17,826 nucleotides of DNA, taken from positions 1-17,826 of the forward strand of contig NZ_JAHQUY010000059.1 in NCBI RefSeq assembly GCF_019052365.1. Direction: 5' to 3'. Under the pieces are notes generated by a model. It ran no database searches. It was given only the letters and a program-made list of their open reading frames with translations, and was not told the DNA's origin. The DNA comes from Leyella stercorea (lineage in GTDB: Bacteria; Bacteroidota; Bacteroidia; Bacteroidales; Bacteroidaceae). Shown here in pieces: positions 6,871 through 14,721 of the stretch. Both the position numbers and the translations under genes were made by a program. Numbering within the stretch: the stretch's first letter is position 1; every line of letters begins with the position of its first letter.

Positions 6871-8027
6871 TCAATTATAACAATCTGTGGCGTGCGAAGC
6901 GCCGGCTTCAGCTCGCCACCTATATAATACACGCCGAGCGGTGTAGGCACAGCCTGCGCACCGGCGCGTGCAAGAGTCTGATTTGCGAACGTCGTAGTGA
7001 GCCATTGCCCTGCGACAGCATCAAAGACATAAAGATTGCCGCTGAATTTATACCAGTCGATTGGCTGCTTGAGGTAATCGTCCTTCTTAACACATTCGTA
7101 TCTACCGCTTATCGCATCGAGGAATATCGTGCGGTTGACGCCGCCAGTGGCGTACAAGTGGTCGCCATCAGCCCACGCTATGCCACCAGAAAGCGTCATC
7201 TCCTCGCCATCCGCAGAACGCGGAGCGGACAAAGCGCCCCACTCTTTCGCATTCACGTCGTACACATAACCATCAGTATGCACCTTGCTTTGCTCGCCGT
7301 CGGCATAGAATCCGCCCCAAACGTACAACTTATCGTTATACGCTGCGGCTACGGGCTGCACACGAGGCGCGCCTGGAATGCGAAGATCGGCAGAAGAAGT
7401 TGAATTTGCCCCTTGATTAACCGAGTTTGAACCTTGAGCAATTGTATTTGAACATTGATTAACCGAGTTTGAACCTTGAGCAACCGAGTTTGCGCCGAGT
7501 TTATAACGCAGAACATCAGCAGACGGCTTGCCGTTCTGATTGCCACCGACAACAAAAACGTCGTTTCCGACAAGCGCCACCGCCATATTATCCGCCGTAG
7601 CCGGCAGGTCGGCGAGTCGATTTATTGAGACATCTGTGCCGGCAGAGTTAAGACGAACGCTATAAACCGCAGCAAGAGCGTGGTCTGTGTTGTTTCCGCC
7701 AAGGAACAGCAGACTGTCTCCGCAGGCAATCGTAGCACCATACGCAGCCGCTTCGGGCAGAAAACCCACCAAGCGCCACTGCAGCATCGCACGGTCCATG
7801 CGTGCGGCGTACACACCGGCGTAATATTTCTTCGGTTTGCCAGCTTCGGGGAAGTTGCAGCCGCCAGCCACAACGAGATAGTCGCCAATCTGACCTGCAT
7901 AACATGCCGAGACGCCGAGCGAATAGCCGGGCTCAGCAGCCGGAAAGCCAACAACGCTGCGCACATGCTGAGCAGAAAGAGACAATGCGGCAGAAAGAAA
8001 AAGGAATAAGGATAGAAATCGGTTCAT
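6864..8027 (-). CDS. nanM: Kelch-type sialate mutarotase/epimerase (NanM-like)
   Basis: This protein is predicted to interconvert N-acetylneuraminate anomers in the periplasm, as NanM does. It has a signal peptide starting at the ATG at 8027 (MNRFLSLFLFLSAALSLSAQ) and about six kelch blades with recurring GG pairs (VVAGGCNF, LFLGGNNTD, FVVGGNQNG, YVWGGFYADG, YATGGVN, YYIGGEL). The sequence resembles the Bacteroidota cyclically permuted mutarotase family. An upstream in-frame ATG at 8060 adds 11 residues but would start inside the hairpin at 8043-8067, so 8027 (387 residues) is preferred. A four-fold seven-residue repeat interrupts the chain at 7404-7487. It is last in the nan operon, 43 bp after the epimerase. 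The role is strongly supported by context; the precise substrate is inferred. Confidence 0.85.
   Translation of the reverse strand: MNRFLSLFLFLSAALSLSAQHVRSVVGFPAAEPGYSLGVSACYAGQIGDYLVVAGGCNFPEAGKPKKYYAGVYAARMDRAMLQWRLVGFLPEAAAYGATIACGDSLLFLGGNNTDHALAAVYSVRLNSAGTDVSINRLADLPATADNMAVALVGNDVFVVGGNQNGKPSADVLRYKLGANSVAQGSNSVNQCSNTIAQGSNSVNQGANSTSSADLRIPGAPRVQPVAAAYNDKLYVWGGFYADGEQSKVHTDGYVYDVNAKEWGALSAPRSADGEEMTLSGGIAWADGDHLYATGGVNRTIFLDAISGRYECVKKDDYLKQPIDWYKFSGNLYVFDAVAGQWLTTTFANQTLARAGAQAVPTPLGVYYIGGELKPALRTPQIVIIEN
7404..7487 (-). repeat. Four 21-bp repeats encoding seven-residue units inside the NanM-like protein
   Basis: The encoded units are SVAQGSN, SVNQCSN, TIAQGSN and SVNQGAN, about residues 181-208 of the 387-residue form. 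At the DNA level a 29-bp stretch is repeated exactly at 7413-7441 and 7455-7483 (42-bp period, two units). The segment is low complexity and falls between kelch blades, so it probably forms an exposed loop. Confidence 0.93.
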
Positions 8028-8042
8028 AATAGTAATAAAAAT

Positions 8043-8067
8043 TAAGAGGGTGCATGGCACCCTCTTA
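8043..8067 (-). terminator. Hairpin with T-rich tail between nanE and nanM
   Basis: An 11-bp perfect stem (8057-8067 with 8043-8053) closes a three-base loop, and on the minus strand it is followed by AATTTTTATTA. It starts four bases after the nanE stop and ends 15 bases before the nanM ATG. It looks like an intrinsic terminator, probably partial, which would lower nanM expression relative to nanTLE, or a 3'-end stabiliser of the upstream message. Confidence 0.75.
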
Positions 8068-8070
8068 TGC

Positions 8071-9261
8071 TTATGCTTCGAGCTTTTTCAGAATCTCCTG
8101 ACAAAGCATGTAGCCCTTTATCATCATACGCGGAATGTGGAACGGACCCTTGTAGAGGTTGCCCTTAGCCGGCTGCGCCACTGTTCCGTCGCGATGCAGA
8201 TAGCCGTACCACTCGCCGTACTCAGCGTCGGGGAAGTGAGCGTATGTCCACTCGCTGATACGCTCGTGACGATAGAGATACTTCTCGTCGCCGGTTCCGA
8301 GATAAGCGTAGAGCGAAGCGATGATGGTCTCGCACTGCGGCCACCAGAACTTCATGTCCTGCGAGTAGTCCTGCGATGGCAGGTTCTTGCAGTCGCGGAA
8401 GTTGATGATGCCGCCGTACTGCTTGTCCCAGCCCCAGTCCCAAGACCAGTCGAACACCTGCAGCGCCATGTCGAACATCGGCTTGTCCCAGCCGCGCAGC
8501 TTTGCCTCCTCCATGATGAACCAAGAGGTCTCGATGCAGTGGCCCGGATTGATGGTGCGAGTCATGTTGGTGTCGATGAACTCGCCGTTCTCGCCTACCG
8601 TTTCGAGCAAGCACTTGAACTCCGGATGGATGAAGTACTTCTTCAGTTTCTCAATCGACTCGTCAATCTGCTGTGTGAGCTTCGGATCGTTTACAACCTT
8701 GCGGATGCAAGAGCCTACGTTGATGAGAATCATGACGATGCTGTGGCCCTGCAGCTTCACATCAGCCTCGAACTTAGCGGGCAGGAAGCCCGGTGTAGCG
8801 AGGAAGCGCTGTGTGTCTTCGAACACCTGTATGGCGCGCTTAGCCCAATGCTGGTCGCCAGTAGCGAGAGCATACTCAGACATCGCGATTGCGGCGAATG
8901 TCTCCGAGAACACATAGCGGCGCTTGCGCAGCGGCTTGCCCTCAGCAGTTACAGAGAAGTACATGTGACCCTGCTCGTCGAAGCAGTGCTTCTCGATGAA
9001 CTCGAGTGTAGACTTTGCAGCGTCGAGCCACTCCTGATTCTTCTCTACATTATTATAAGCGAACGAGCAAATGAAGGCGAAACGACCCTGGAACCACACC
9101 GACTTTGTTGTGTCCATGAGCGATCCGTCGCGATCTACGCAAGTATAGACGCCGCCATTCTCGCGGTCCAAGCCGTACTTCATCCAGAACGGCATGATAT
9201 TCTCGGTGAGATCTTTCTTGTAAGACTCAGCCCAAGACTTGATATATTCCTTTACATTCAT
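8071..9261 (-). CDS. nanE: N-acylglucosamine 2-epimerase (ManNAc to GlcNAc, AGE family)
   Basis: This cytoplasmic (alpha/alpha)6-barrel enzyme epimerises N-acetylmannosamine to N-acetylglucosamine without prior phosphorylation, the step after sialate cleavage in Bacteroides-type catabolism. At 396 residues it is the usual length of the AGE/renin-binding-protein family. Residues that align with the known AGE active site are visible: Arg60 (WFQGR), His241 and Glu244 (PGHCIETSW), Glu311 (WWPQCETI) and His375 (FHIPRMM). It is unrelated in fold to the ManNAc-6-phosphate epimerase of E. coli that is also called NanE; the symbol here follows Bacteroides usage. It lies 40 bp after nanL and before the nanM-like gene. 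No ManNAc kinase is present, consistent with this route. Confidence 0.93.
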   Translation of the reverse strand: MNVKEYIKSWAESYKKDLTENIMPFWMKYGLDRENGGVYTCVDRDGSLMDTTKSVWFQGRFAFICSFAYNNVEKNQEWLDAAKSTLEFIEKHCFDEQGHMYFSVTAEGKPLRKRRYVFSETFAAIAMSEYALATGDQHWAKRAIQVFEDTQRFLATPGFLPAKFEADVKLQGHSIVMILINVGSCIRKVVNDPKLTQQIDESIEKLKKYFIHPEFKCLLETVGENGEFIDTNMTRTINPGHCIETSWFIMEEAKLRGWDKPMFDMALQVFDWSWDWGWDKQYGGIINFRDCKNLPSQDYSQDMKFWWPQCETIIASLYAYLGTGDEKYLYRHERISEWTYAHFPDAEYGEWYGYLHRDGTVAQPAKGNLYKGPFHIPRMMIKGYMLCQEILKKLEA

Positions 9262-9301
9262 TTTCTTAAAGGTGATATGTTGTTATGTTGACTGGTTGAC
9301 A

Positions 9302-10219
9302 TTAGAACTGGTTTGCACGCTCGAAGAATCCGATCTCTTCAAGTTCCTTCTTCATCTGAGCCTCTTCCTCGTCAGTCATGTTGCGGAACGGCACACGGTT
9401 CGGTCCGAGGTCGAATCCGAGGAGCTTCATGATGCGCTTTCCGCCCACGATGTTGCCGCGGAAGTGGCAGATAACGTTGATAACCTCCTGAGAGAAGTTC
9501 TGCTTCTCGCGAGCTGTCTCGATGTCGCCGCGGTTCCATGCGTCGATGATGCCCACGAGTTCACGACCATTGTAGTTGGTTGTGCCGCCGATGCCGCCGC
9601 GAGCGCCGCCCTGAGCGAGGCTCGGGAGGATTGTTTCGTCCTGTCCGTGAAGCATATCAAACTTGCCGCCGCCGTAGAGACGACACTGGTTGTACTCGTA
9701 GAGAGCCTCGTAAGTGTACTTGATGCCTGCGAAGTTCTTGATGCGTCCGTCGACAGCCTTCAAGAGGTCTACCATCGGCAGGTATGCGCCGTTGAACGCA
9801 GGGATATGATAGTAGTAGAACGGCAACTCAGGAGCAGCGTTTGCGATAGTCTCGCAATACTCCACGAGTTCCTCGATGCGACCAATCTTCGGGAACGGAG
9901 GTGCCATCGAGCCGATGCCCCATGCACCTATCTTCTGAGCGTGCTCAGCAAGGCGCACACTCTCGCGCAGGCAGCAGCTGCCTACATGCACAATAACCTT
10001 GAAGCCTTCGGGAGCCACACTCACCCAACGCTCAGCAAGCTGCATACGCTCCTCGGTTGTGAGCATATATCCCTCGCCAGACGATCCGTTGATGAACACG
10101 CCCTTCAAGCCATTCTTCTGCAACATCTTTGCATAAGCCTCGATTGGTTCGAGATTAACGTCACCATTTGCATAGAACGGTGTAAACGGTGCGTCAATAA
10201 GTCCTACGATTTTTTCCAT
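9302..10219 (-). CDS. nanL: N-acetylneuraminate lyase
   Basis: This class I aldolase cleaves N-acetylneuraminate to N-acetylmannosamine and pyruvate in the cytoplasm. The 305-residue protein belongs to the dihydrodipicolinate synthase/NAL superfamily. It shows the GSSGEG pyruvate-binding motif at 45-50, the catalytic tyrosine in YYYHIPAF (135-142), and the Schiff-base lysine Lys167 in AGIKYT. The GSSGEG form and the neighbouring transporter and epimerase favour sialate lyase over DapA. It is the second gene of the nan operon, 113 bp after nanT; that gap shows no convincing promoter. The ATG at 10219 directly precedes the first conserved strand and lacks a Shine-Dalgarno. Confidence in function is high because of the context. 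Confidence 0.94.
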   Translation of the reverse strand: MEKIVGLIDAPFTPFYANGDVNLEPIEAYAKMLQKNGLKGVFINGSSGEGYMLTTEERMQLAERWVSVAPEGFKVIVHVGSCCLRESVRLAEHAQKIGAWGIGSMAPPFPKIGRIEELVEYCETIANAAPELPFYYYHIPAFNGAYLPMVDLLKAVDGRIKNFAGIKYTYEALYEYNQCRLYGGGKFDMLHGQDETILPSLAQGGARGGIGGTTNYNGRELVGIIDAWNRGDIETAREKQNFSQEVINVICHFRGNIVGGKRIMKLLGFDLGPNRVPFRNMTDEEEAQMKKELEEIGFFERANQF

Positions 10220-10332
10220 AGTCTTGTTTATTTTAATTGATTATTAATTTATTGTTTTCAATTGCGGGATGAAAAGTAATGAAAGAACTGGGAGGATTAA
10301 GATAGAGCAGAGTCATCTCACCACCTCAACAT

Positions 10333-11568
10333 TTATTCAACATTATCCGATGTTGGGCGCAGACAAGCCAGCTGCAGCGCGAGCGCCACGATGACAACGC
10401 CGCCGAGCACCGCAAAGCCCATGCCCAGATTGCCGCCATCGGTCCACTTGCCGAGCAGGTGAGTAACGGCAGCGCCTGCGAACACGCCCACCATGTTCAT
10501 CACGCCGTAAGCCGTAGCGCGATACTTAGCTGAGATAATCTGACAGAGTATCGGCATGTTGTTGGCGTCGAACATGCCGAAGCCGATGCCGAACAACATT
10601 CCGGCTCCTACTACAGCCACAACGCTATGGCCGAAGCCGAGCAGAATGAGCGCCGGGATAGTCATGCCCAAGCCGATTGCGCTGGTATAGATGCGTCCGC
10701 GTATGTTGCGCAGCACCCACTTGTCCGACATTACGCCACCGAGCAGCACGCCCACGAACGACGAAGCCGCGATAGTGATGGTAGACATTGGACCAGCCTC
10801 CGCCATATCCAGACCGAGGTTCTCGGCGAAGAGCGTAGGCAGCCAGTTCTTGGTAGCCCATCCCGGCAGGCTCGGCACGGCGAAGTAGATGAGTATCACC
10901 CAGAACGCCCATGTAGAAAGCACGACGCTGAGTCCGCGCCACACGCTCTCCTTCTTCATCTGCGTTGCGGGGTCTGGCGAAACTACAGCCACAGCCTTCG
11001 GTTTGTCGTACAGCAGCAGTGCGAGCACAACAGAGTAGGCAATGCCGATGATGCCGAACCAGTTGAATGTGCTATGCCATGAGAACGTAGCGGCGATGGT
11101 AGCGCCGAATCCGCCCACAGCCTGACCGACGTACAGACCGGTCATGTGTATGCCGATAGCCAGCGAGCGCGATTTGCCCTCATGCCAGTCGGCGATGAGC
11201 GACAGAGCCGAAGGTATGTACAGCGCCTCGCTCACACCCATCAGCGCACGCAGACAGTAGAGCTGCGTGAAGTCGGTAGCGTAGCCCATGAGATAAGTTA
11301 CTGCCGACCATACGAACAGACTGCCCACAACGAGCTTCTTGCGGCTCACGCGGTCGGCAACCACGCCTGCGAACGGGCTTACGATGCCGTATATCCAGAG
11401 GAACACAGCCATGAGAGCGCCGAAAGCCTCAGCCTTCTGTAGTTCAACGATGTCGAGTTTCATTGCGCCCTGCATGGTAGAGAGCATCTGTCGGTCCATA
11501 TAGTTGAGCAGTGCCACCACCCAAAGCAGCGCCACTACCAGCCACGGATAAAACTTTTTGGTTTTCAT
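10333..11568 (-). CDS. nanT: Sialic acid transporter, major facilitator superfamily
   Basis: This 411-residue inner-membrane protein is predicted to carry free N-acetylneuraminate into the cytoplasm, probably with protons. About twelve hydrophobic helices are visible, with a longer central loop around residues 195-210. The MFS motif A (GVVADRVSRKK, 68-78) sits between helices 2 and 3, and an N-terminal NYMDRQ segment is typical of anion-cation symporter-like members. MFS sequence alone does not fix the substrate; it is assigned because the next genes are nanL and the AGE epimerase, the order of the Bacteroides fragilis nan locus. It is the first gene of the operon, with a promoter at 11665-11695. 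Confidence 0.88.
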   Translation of the reverse strand: MKTKKFYPWLVVALLWVVALLNYMDRQMLSTMQGAMKLDIVELQKAEAFGALMAVFLWIYGIVSPFAGVVADRVSRKKLVVGSLFVWSAVTYLMGYATDFTQLYCLRALMGVSEALYIPSALSLIADWHEGKSRSLAIGIHMTGLYVGQAVGGFGATIAATFSWHSTFNWFGIIGIAYSVVLALLLYDKPKAVAVVSPDPATQMKKESVWRGLSVVLSTWAFWVILIYFAVPSLPGWATKNWLPTLFAENLGLDMAEAGPMSTITIAASSFVGVLLGGVMSDKWVLRNIRGRIYTSAIGLGMTIPALILLGFGHSVVAVVGAGMLFGIGFGMFDANNMPILCQIISAKYRATAYGVMNMVGVFAGAAVTHLLGKWTDGGNLGMGFAVLGGVVIVALALQLACLRPTSDNVE

Positions 11569-11664
11569 TTTTTGATAGAGATGGTTTTTAGTTGTTTGTT
11601 TGCATAGTTCAGTCTGCGCACCGCATCACTCTGCGCCGCACAGTAACATTATAAATTATAAATG

Positions 11665-11695
11665 CAAAAGTATCAAATTTTTTCTACACGGCAAA
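11665..11695 (-). promoter_or_regulatory. nan operon promoter
   Basis: On the minus strand, TTTG at 11695-11692, 19 bp, then TACTTTTG at 11672-11665 matches the Bacteroidota promoter. Transcription would start near 11660, leaving a leader of about 90 nt before the nanT ATG. Confidence 0.75.
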
Positions 11696-11746
11696 GAAGA
11701 ACGCCATAGAAAATCAGAACAGAGTCGGCAAAAGAGCTTTCTTTTC

Positions 11747-11801
11747 TGACAGATTGTCGTTATCTTTCAATACAAACGCCTCAAACCGTGACAGATTGTC
11801 A
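11747..11801. promoter_or_regulatory. Paired TGACA-N3-TGTC(A) sites between nanT and clpB
   Basis: TGACAGATTGTC occurs at 11747-11758 and 11789-11800; the second copy is completed to the palindrome TGACA-GAT-TGTCA at 11801. The copies are exactly 42 bp apart, about four helical turns, in the same orientation. The second overlaps a candidate -33 TTG (11796-11798) for clpB, while both lie 50-100 bp upstream of the nanT promoter. They are probably sites for one dimeric regulator, of either a heat-shock/clpB or a sialate circuit. They do not match the CIRCE sequence. Confidence 0.6.
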
Positions 11802-11839
11802 TAAATAACGTATTGGAACATAGTTTGTGTTATAGTTTG
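11796..11839 (+). promoter_or_regulatory. Candidate clpB promoter region
   Basis: ATAGTTTG occurs twice (11820-11827 and 11832-11839), each one a near match to TAnnTTTG with the TA displaced by one base. The first has a TTG at 11796-11798 upstream at 21 bp. No perfect consensus promoter is seen, which may reflect regulated expression. The start lies roughly at 11832-11845. Confidence 0.4.
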
Positions 11840-11874
11840 CAGAAAACAAGAAAACAAAAAGAAAGGAGAACGAT

Positions 11875-14463
11875 ATGACATTCGACAAATTCACAATCAA
11901 AGCACAGGAGGTTGTTCAAGAAGCCTTGAACACCGCACAGCGCAGTGGACAGCAGAGCATCGAACCGATGCACTTGCTGAAGGCTCTGCTTGTGAAGGCA
12001 AAGGACGTGACGACCTTCATCTTCCAGAAGCTTGGCGTGAATGCCATGCAGGTGGAGAGCGTAACCGACGCCGAATTGCAGCGCTTGCCGCGCGTTCAGG
12101 GCGGACAGCCTTACCTCTCTAACGACACCAACGCCGTTTTGCAGCACGCGCAGGACTTCGCCACGAAGAACGGCGACGAGTTCACGAGCGTCGAACCCAT
12201 CCTGCTCGCCCTCTTGCAGGTGAACTCTACGGCGAGCCGCATATTGAAAGACGCGGGCATGACCGAGGCAGACACCGTGAAGGCCATCCAGGAGTTGCGT
12301 CAGGGCGAGAAGATACAGTCGCAGTCGGCTGACGAGAACTTCCAGAGCCTCGAGAAGTACGCCAAGAACCTCGTTGAGGAGGCGCGCCAGGGCAAGCTCG
12401 ACCCTGTTATAGGCCGCGACGACGAGATACGCCGCGTGCTGCAGATTCTCTCGCGCCGTACTAAGAACAACCCTATATTAATAGGTGAACCGGGTACGGG
12501 TAAGACAGCCATCGTTGAGGGCTTGGCAGAGCGCATCGTGCGCGGCGACGTGCCCGAGAACCTTAAGGACAAGCAGCTCTACTCGCTCGACATGGGCGCA
12601 CTCGTAGCCGGAGCCAAGTACAAAGGCGAGTTCGAGGAGCGTCTGAAGAGCGTAATAAAAGAGGTGACCAACTCAGACGGTCGCATCATTCTTTTCATCG
12701 ACGAGATTCACACGCTCGTAGGTGCGGGCGGTGGCGAAGGCGCTATGGACGCTGCCAACATCCTCAAGCCGGCACTTGCGCGCGGCGAGCTGCGCAGCAT
12801 CGGTGCCACTACGCTCAACGAGTACCAGAAATACTTCGAGAAGGACAAGGCTCTGGAGCGTCGTTTCCAGACCGTAATGGTCGACGAGCCTGACGAGCTC
12901 TCGGCTATCTCTATCCTCCGCGGACTGAAGGAGCGCTACGAGAACCACCACAAGGTGCGTATACAGGACGACGCCTGCATAGCTGCCGTTAAGCTTTCGG
13001 AGCGTTACATCTCCGACCGATTCCTGCCCGACAAGGCCATCGACCTTATGGACGAGGCGGCTGCAAAGCTGCGCATGGAGCGCGACTCTGTGCCCGAGGA
13101 GCTCGACGAGATTACGCGCCGACTGAAGCAGCTCGAGATTGAGCGCGAGGCTATCAAGCGCGAGAACGACACCGAGAAGATTAAGCAGCTCGACAAGGAC
13201 ATCGCCGAACTGCGCGACCAGGAGAAGGCGTTCCGCGCTAAATGGGAGAGCGAGAAGGGCTTGGTGAACAAGATTCAGCAAGACAAGCAGCAGATGGAGC
13301 AGCTGAAGTTCGAGGCTGAGCGCGCCGAGCGCGAAGGCAACTACGAGCGCGTGGCTGAGATACGCTACGGCAGACTGAAGGCTCTTGAAGAGGACATCCG
13401 ACAGATACAGAACCAGCTGAAGTCGACGCAGGGCGGCAACGCCATGATACGCGAGGAGGTGACAGCCGACGACATCGCCGAGGTTGTGAGCCGCTGGACG
13501 GGCATACCCGTAACGCGTATGATGCAGAGCGAACGCGAGAAGCTGCTGCACCTTGAGGAGGAGCTTCACCGCCGCGTAATCGGACAGGACGAGGCTATCA
13601 GAGCCGTGAGCGACGCCGTAAGACGTTCGCGTGCCGGACTGCAGGATCCGAAGCGTCCTATCGCTTCGTTCATCTTCCTCGGCACTACGGGTGTCGGCAA
13701 GACGGAGCTGGCGAAGGCTCTCGCCGAGTATCTGTTCAACGACGAGACGATGATGACGCGTATCGACATGAGCGAGTACCAGGAGAAGTTCAGCGTATCC
13801 CGTCTCATCGGTGCGCCTCCAGGATACGTAGGCTACGACGAGGGCGGTCAGCTCACCGAGGCTGTGCGCCGCAAGCCCTACTCTGTCGTACTCTTCGACG
13901 AGATTGAGAAGGCTCACCCCGACGTCTTCAACATCCTCTTGCAGGTGCTCGACGACGGACGCCTCACCGACAACAAGGGCCGCACCGTCAACTTCAAGAA
14001 CACCATCATCATCATGACTTCAAACCTCGGCAGCCAGTACATACAGGCTCAGTTCGCAGGCATCACGCCCGAGAACCGCGACCATGTCATCGGCGACACC
14101 AAAGAGAAGGTGATGGAGATGCTGAAGAAGACCATCCGCCCGGAGTTCCTCAACCGTATCGACGAGACCATCATGTTCCTGCCGCTCACGAAGGAGGAGA
14201 TTGCCCAGGTCGTTACGCTGCAGATGAACGCCGTGAAGAAGATGCTGGAGCCGCAGGGTTTCACGCTCAACGTCACGCCGGCAGCCATCGGCTACCTCGC
14301 CGACGAGGGTTTCGACCCGGAGTTCGGCGCACGTCCGGTAAAGCGCGCCATACAGCGCTGCGTGCTCAACGACCTTTCGAAGAAGATTCTTTCGGACGAA
14401 GTGTCGCGTGAGAAGCCGATTACGATCGACGCCGACAGCAACGGATTGGTATTCCGCAACTAA
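11875..14463 (+). CDS. clpB: ATP-dependent disaggregase chaperone ClpB
   Basis: This cytoplasmic AAA+ hexamer extracts and threads polypeptides from aggregates together with DnaK. At 862 residues it has standard length and all domains. The N-terminal Clp repeats cover about 1-145. NBD1 has Walker A GEPGTGKT (204-211) and Walker B ILFIDE. The middle coiled-coil domain lies at about 400-520, rich in Glu, Lys, Arg and Gln, and distinguishes ClpB from ClpA/ClpC. NBD2 has Walker A GTTGVGKT (603-610) and Walker B VVLFDE near 672, followed by the C-terminal domain. AGGAG at 11864-11868, six bases before the ATG, is a clear Shine-Dalgarno, uncommon here and consistent with strong translation. It is monocistronic and divergent from nanT. 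No IGL/F ClpP-binding loop was noticed, as expected. Confidence 0.98.
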   Translation: MTFDKFTIKAQEVVQEALNTAQRSGQQSIEPMHLLKALLVKAKDVTTFIFQKLGVNAMQVESVTDAELQRLPRVQGGQPYLSNDTNAVLQHAQDFATKNGDEFTSVEPILLALLQVNSTASRILKDAGMTEADTVKAIQELRQGEKIQSQSADENFQSLEKYAKNLVEEARQGKLDPVIGRDDEIRRVLQILSRRTKNNPILIGEPGTGKTAIVEGLAERIVRGDVPENLKDKQLYSLDMGALVAGAKYKGEFEERLKSVIKEVTNSDGRIILFIDEIHTLVGAGGGEGAMDAANILKPALARGELRSIGATTLNEYQKYFEKDKALERRFQTVMVDEPDELSAISILRGLKERYENHHKVRIQDDACIAAVKLSERYISDRFLPDKAIDLMDEAAAKLRMERDSVPEELDEITRRLKQLEIEREAIKRENDTEKIKQLDKDIAELRDQEKAFRAKWESEKGLVNKIQQDKQQMEQLKFEAERAEREGNYERVAEIRYGRLKALEEDIRQIQNQLKSTQGGNAMIREEVTADDIAEVVSRWTGIPVTRMMQSEREKLLHLEEELHRRVIGQDEAIRAVSDAVRRSRAGLQDPKRPIASFIFLGTTGVGKTELAKALAEYLFNDETMMTRIDMSEYQEKFSVSRLIGAPPGYVGYDEGGQLTEAVRRKPYSVVLFDEIEKAHPDVFNILLQVLDDGRLTDNKGRTVNFKNTIIIMTSNLGSQYIQAQFAGITPENRDHVIGDTKEKVMEMLKKTIRPEFLNRIDETIMFLPLTKEEIAQVVTLQMNAVKKMLEPQGFTLNVTPAAIGYLADEGFDPEFGARPVKRAIQRCVLNDLSKKILSDEVSREKPITIDADSNGLVFRN

Positions 14464-14470
14464 ATCTTTA

Positions 14471-14499
14471 GCTTTCCGCAACCAAATGCTGCGGAAAGC
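14471..14499 (+). terminator. Hairpin after clpB (no T-tract)
   Basis: GCTTTCCGCA at 14471-14480 pairs perfectly with TGCGGAAAGC at 14490-14499 around a 9-nt loop, starting seven bases after the clpB stop. No run of T follows, so it may stabilise the 3' end or act with Rho rather than terminate alone. Confidence 0.55.
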
Positions 14500-14526
14500 C
14501 TAAGCAAGATTTGGCTTGCACTTAAG

Positions 14527-14629
14527 ACAACGCTTGTTACCGGCACCTGGTAAGCATATTACCAAGGCGCGGTAACAATATTACAGAAGTGAGGTAACAG
14601 TATTTCCGCTATGCGGTAATGCTGTTACC
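14527..14629. repeat. Array of 15-bp palindromes at 22-bp spacing
   Basis: Four copies of a GGTAA-N5-TTACC palindrome start at 14549, 14571, 14593 and 14615, exactly 22 bp apart, with 7-bp spacers that differ between copies. The first (GGTAAGCATATTACC) and fourth (GGTAATGCTGTTACC) are full palindromes; the second and third have changes in the right arm. A right half (TTGTTACC, ending at 14541) is in phase one unit earlier. The array lies 33 bp upstream of the -33 box of the next gene. Confidence 0.93.
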
Positions 14630-14661
14630 TCGCTTTGTTTTATACCTAATAGTATTATTAA

Positions 14662-14693
14662 TTTGTATGTTTCGCTAAAAAACTATACCTTTG
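14662..14693 (+). promoter_or_regulatory. Promoter of the AlbA_2-WYL gene
   Basis: TTTG at 14662-14665, 20 bp, then TACCTTTG at 14686-14693 is an exact consensus match. Transcription should start near 14699, giving a leader of only about 20-25 nt before the ATG at 14722. Confidence 0.82.
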
Positions 14694-14721
14694 TTCGTGA
14701 AATATATTCAACATACAAAAA

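Noticed and set aside
8050..9291. A 413-codon plus-strand frame opposite nanE
   Set aside because: It mirrors the AGE epimerase gene, whose catalytic residues are all visible on the minus strand.
9302..10219. Dihydrodipicolinate synthase (DapA)
   Set aside because: The GSSGEG motif and the adjacent transporter and AGE epimerase fit N-acetylneuraminate lyase better.
9239..10240. A 333-codon plus-strand frame opposite nanL
   Set aside because: It is an antisense shadow of the lyase; there is no promoter in the proper place and no protein family pattern.
11747..11801. CIRCE/HrcA operator for clpB
   Set aside because: CIRCE is TTAGCACTC-N9-GAGTGCTAA; the sites here are TGACA-N3-TGTCA.
12673..13917. 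A 414-codon minus-strand frame inside clpB
   Set aside because: It is an antisense shadow of conserved AAA+ coding sequence, with a Leu/Val-rich translation of no known family.
14527..14629. CRISPR array
   Set aside because: The repeat is a 15-bp palindrome with 7-bp spacers, far below CRISPR dimensions, and no cas gene is present.
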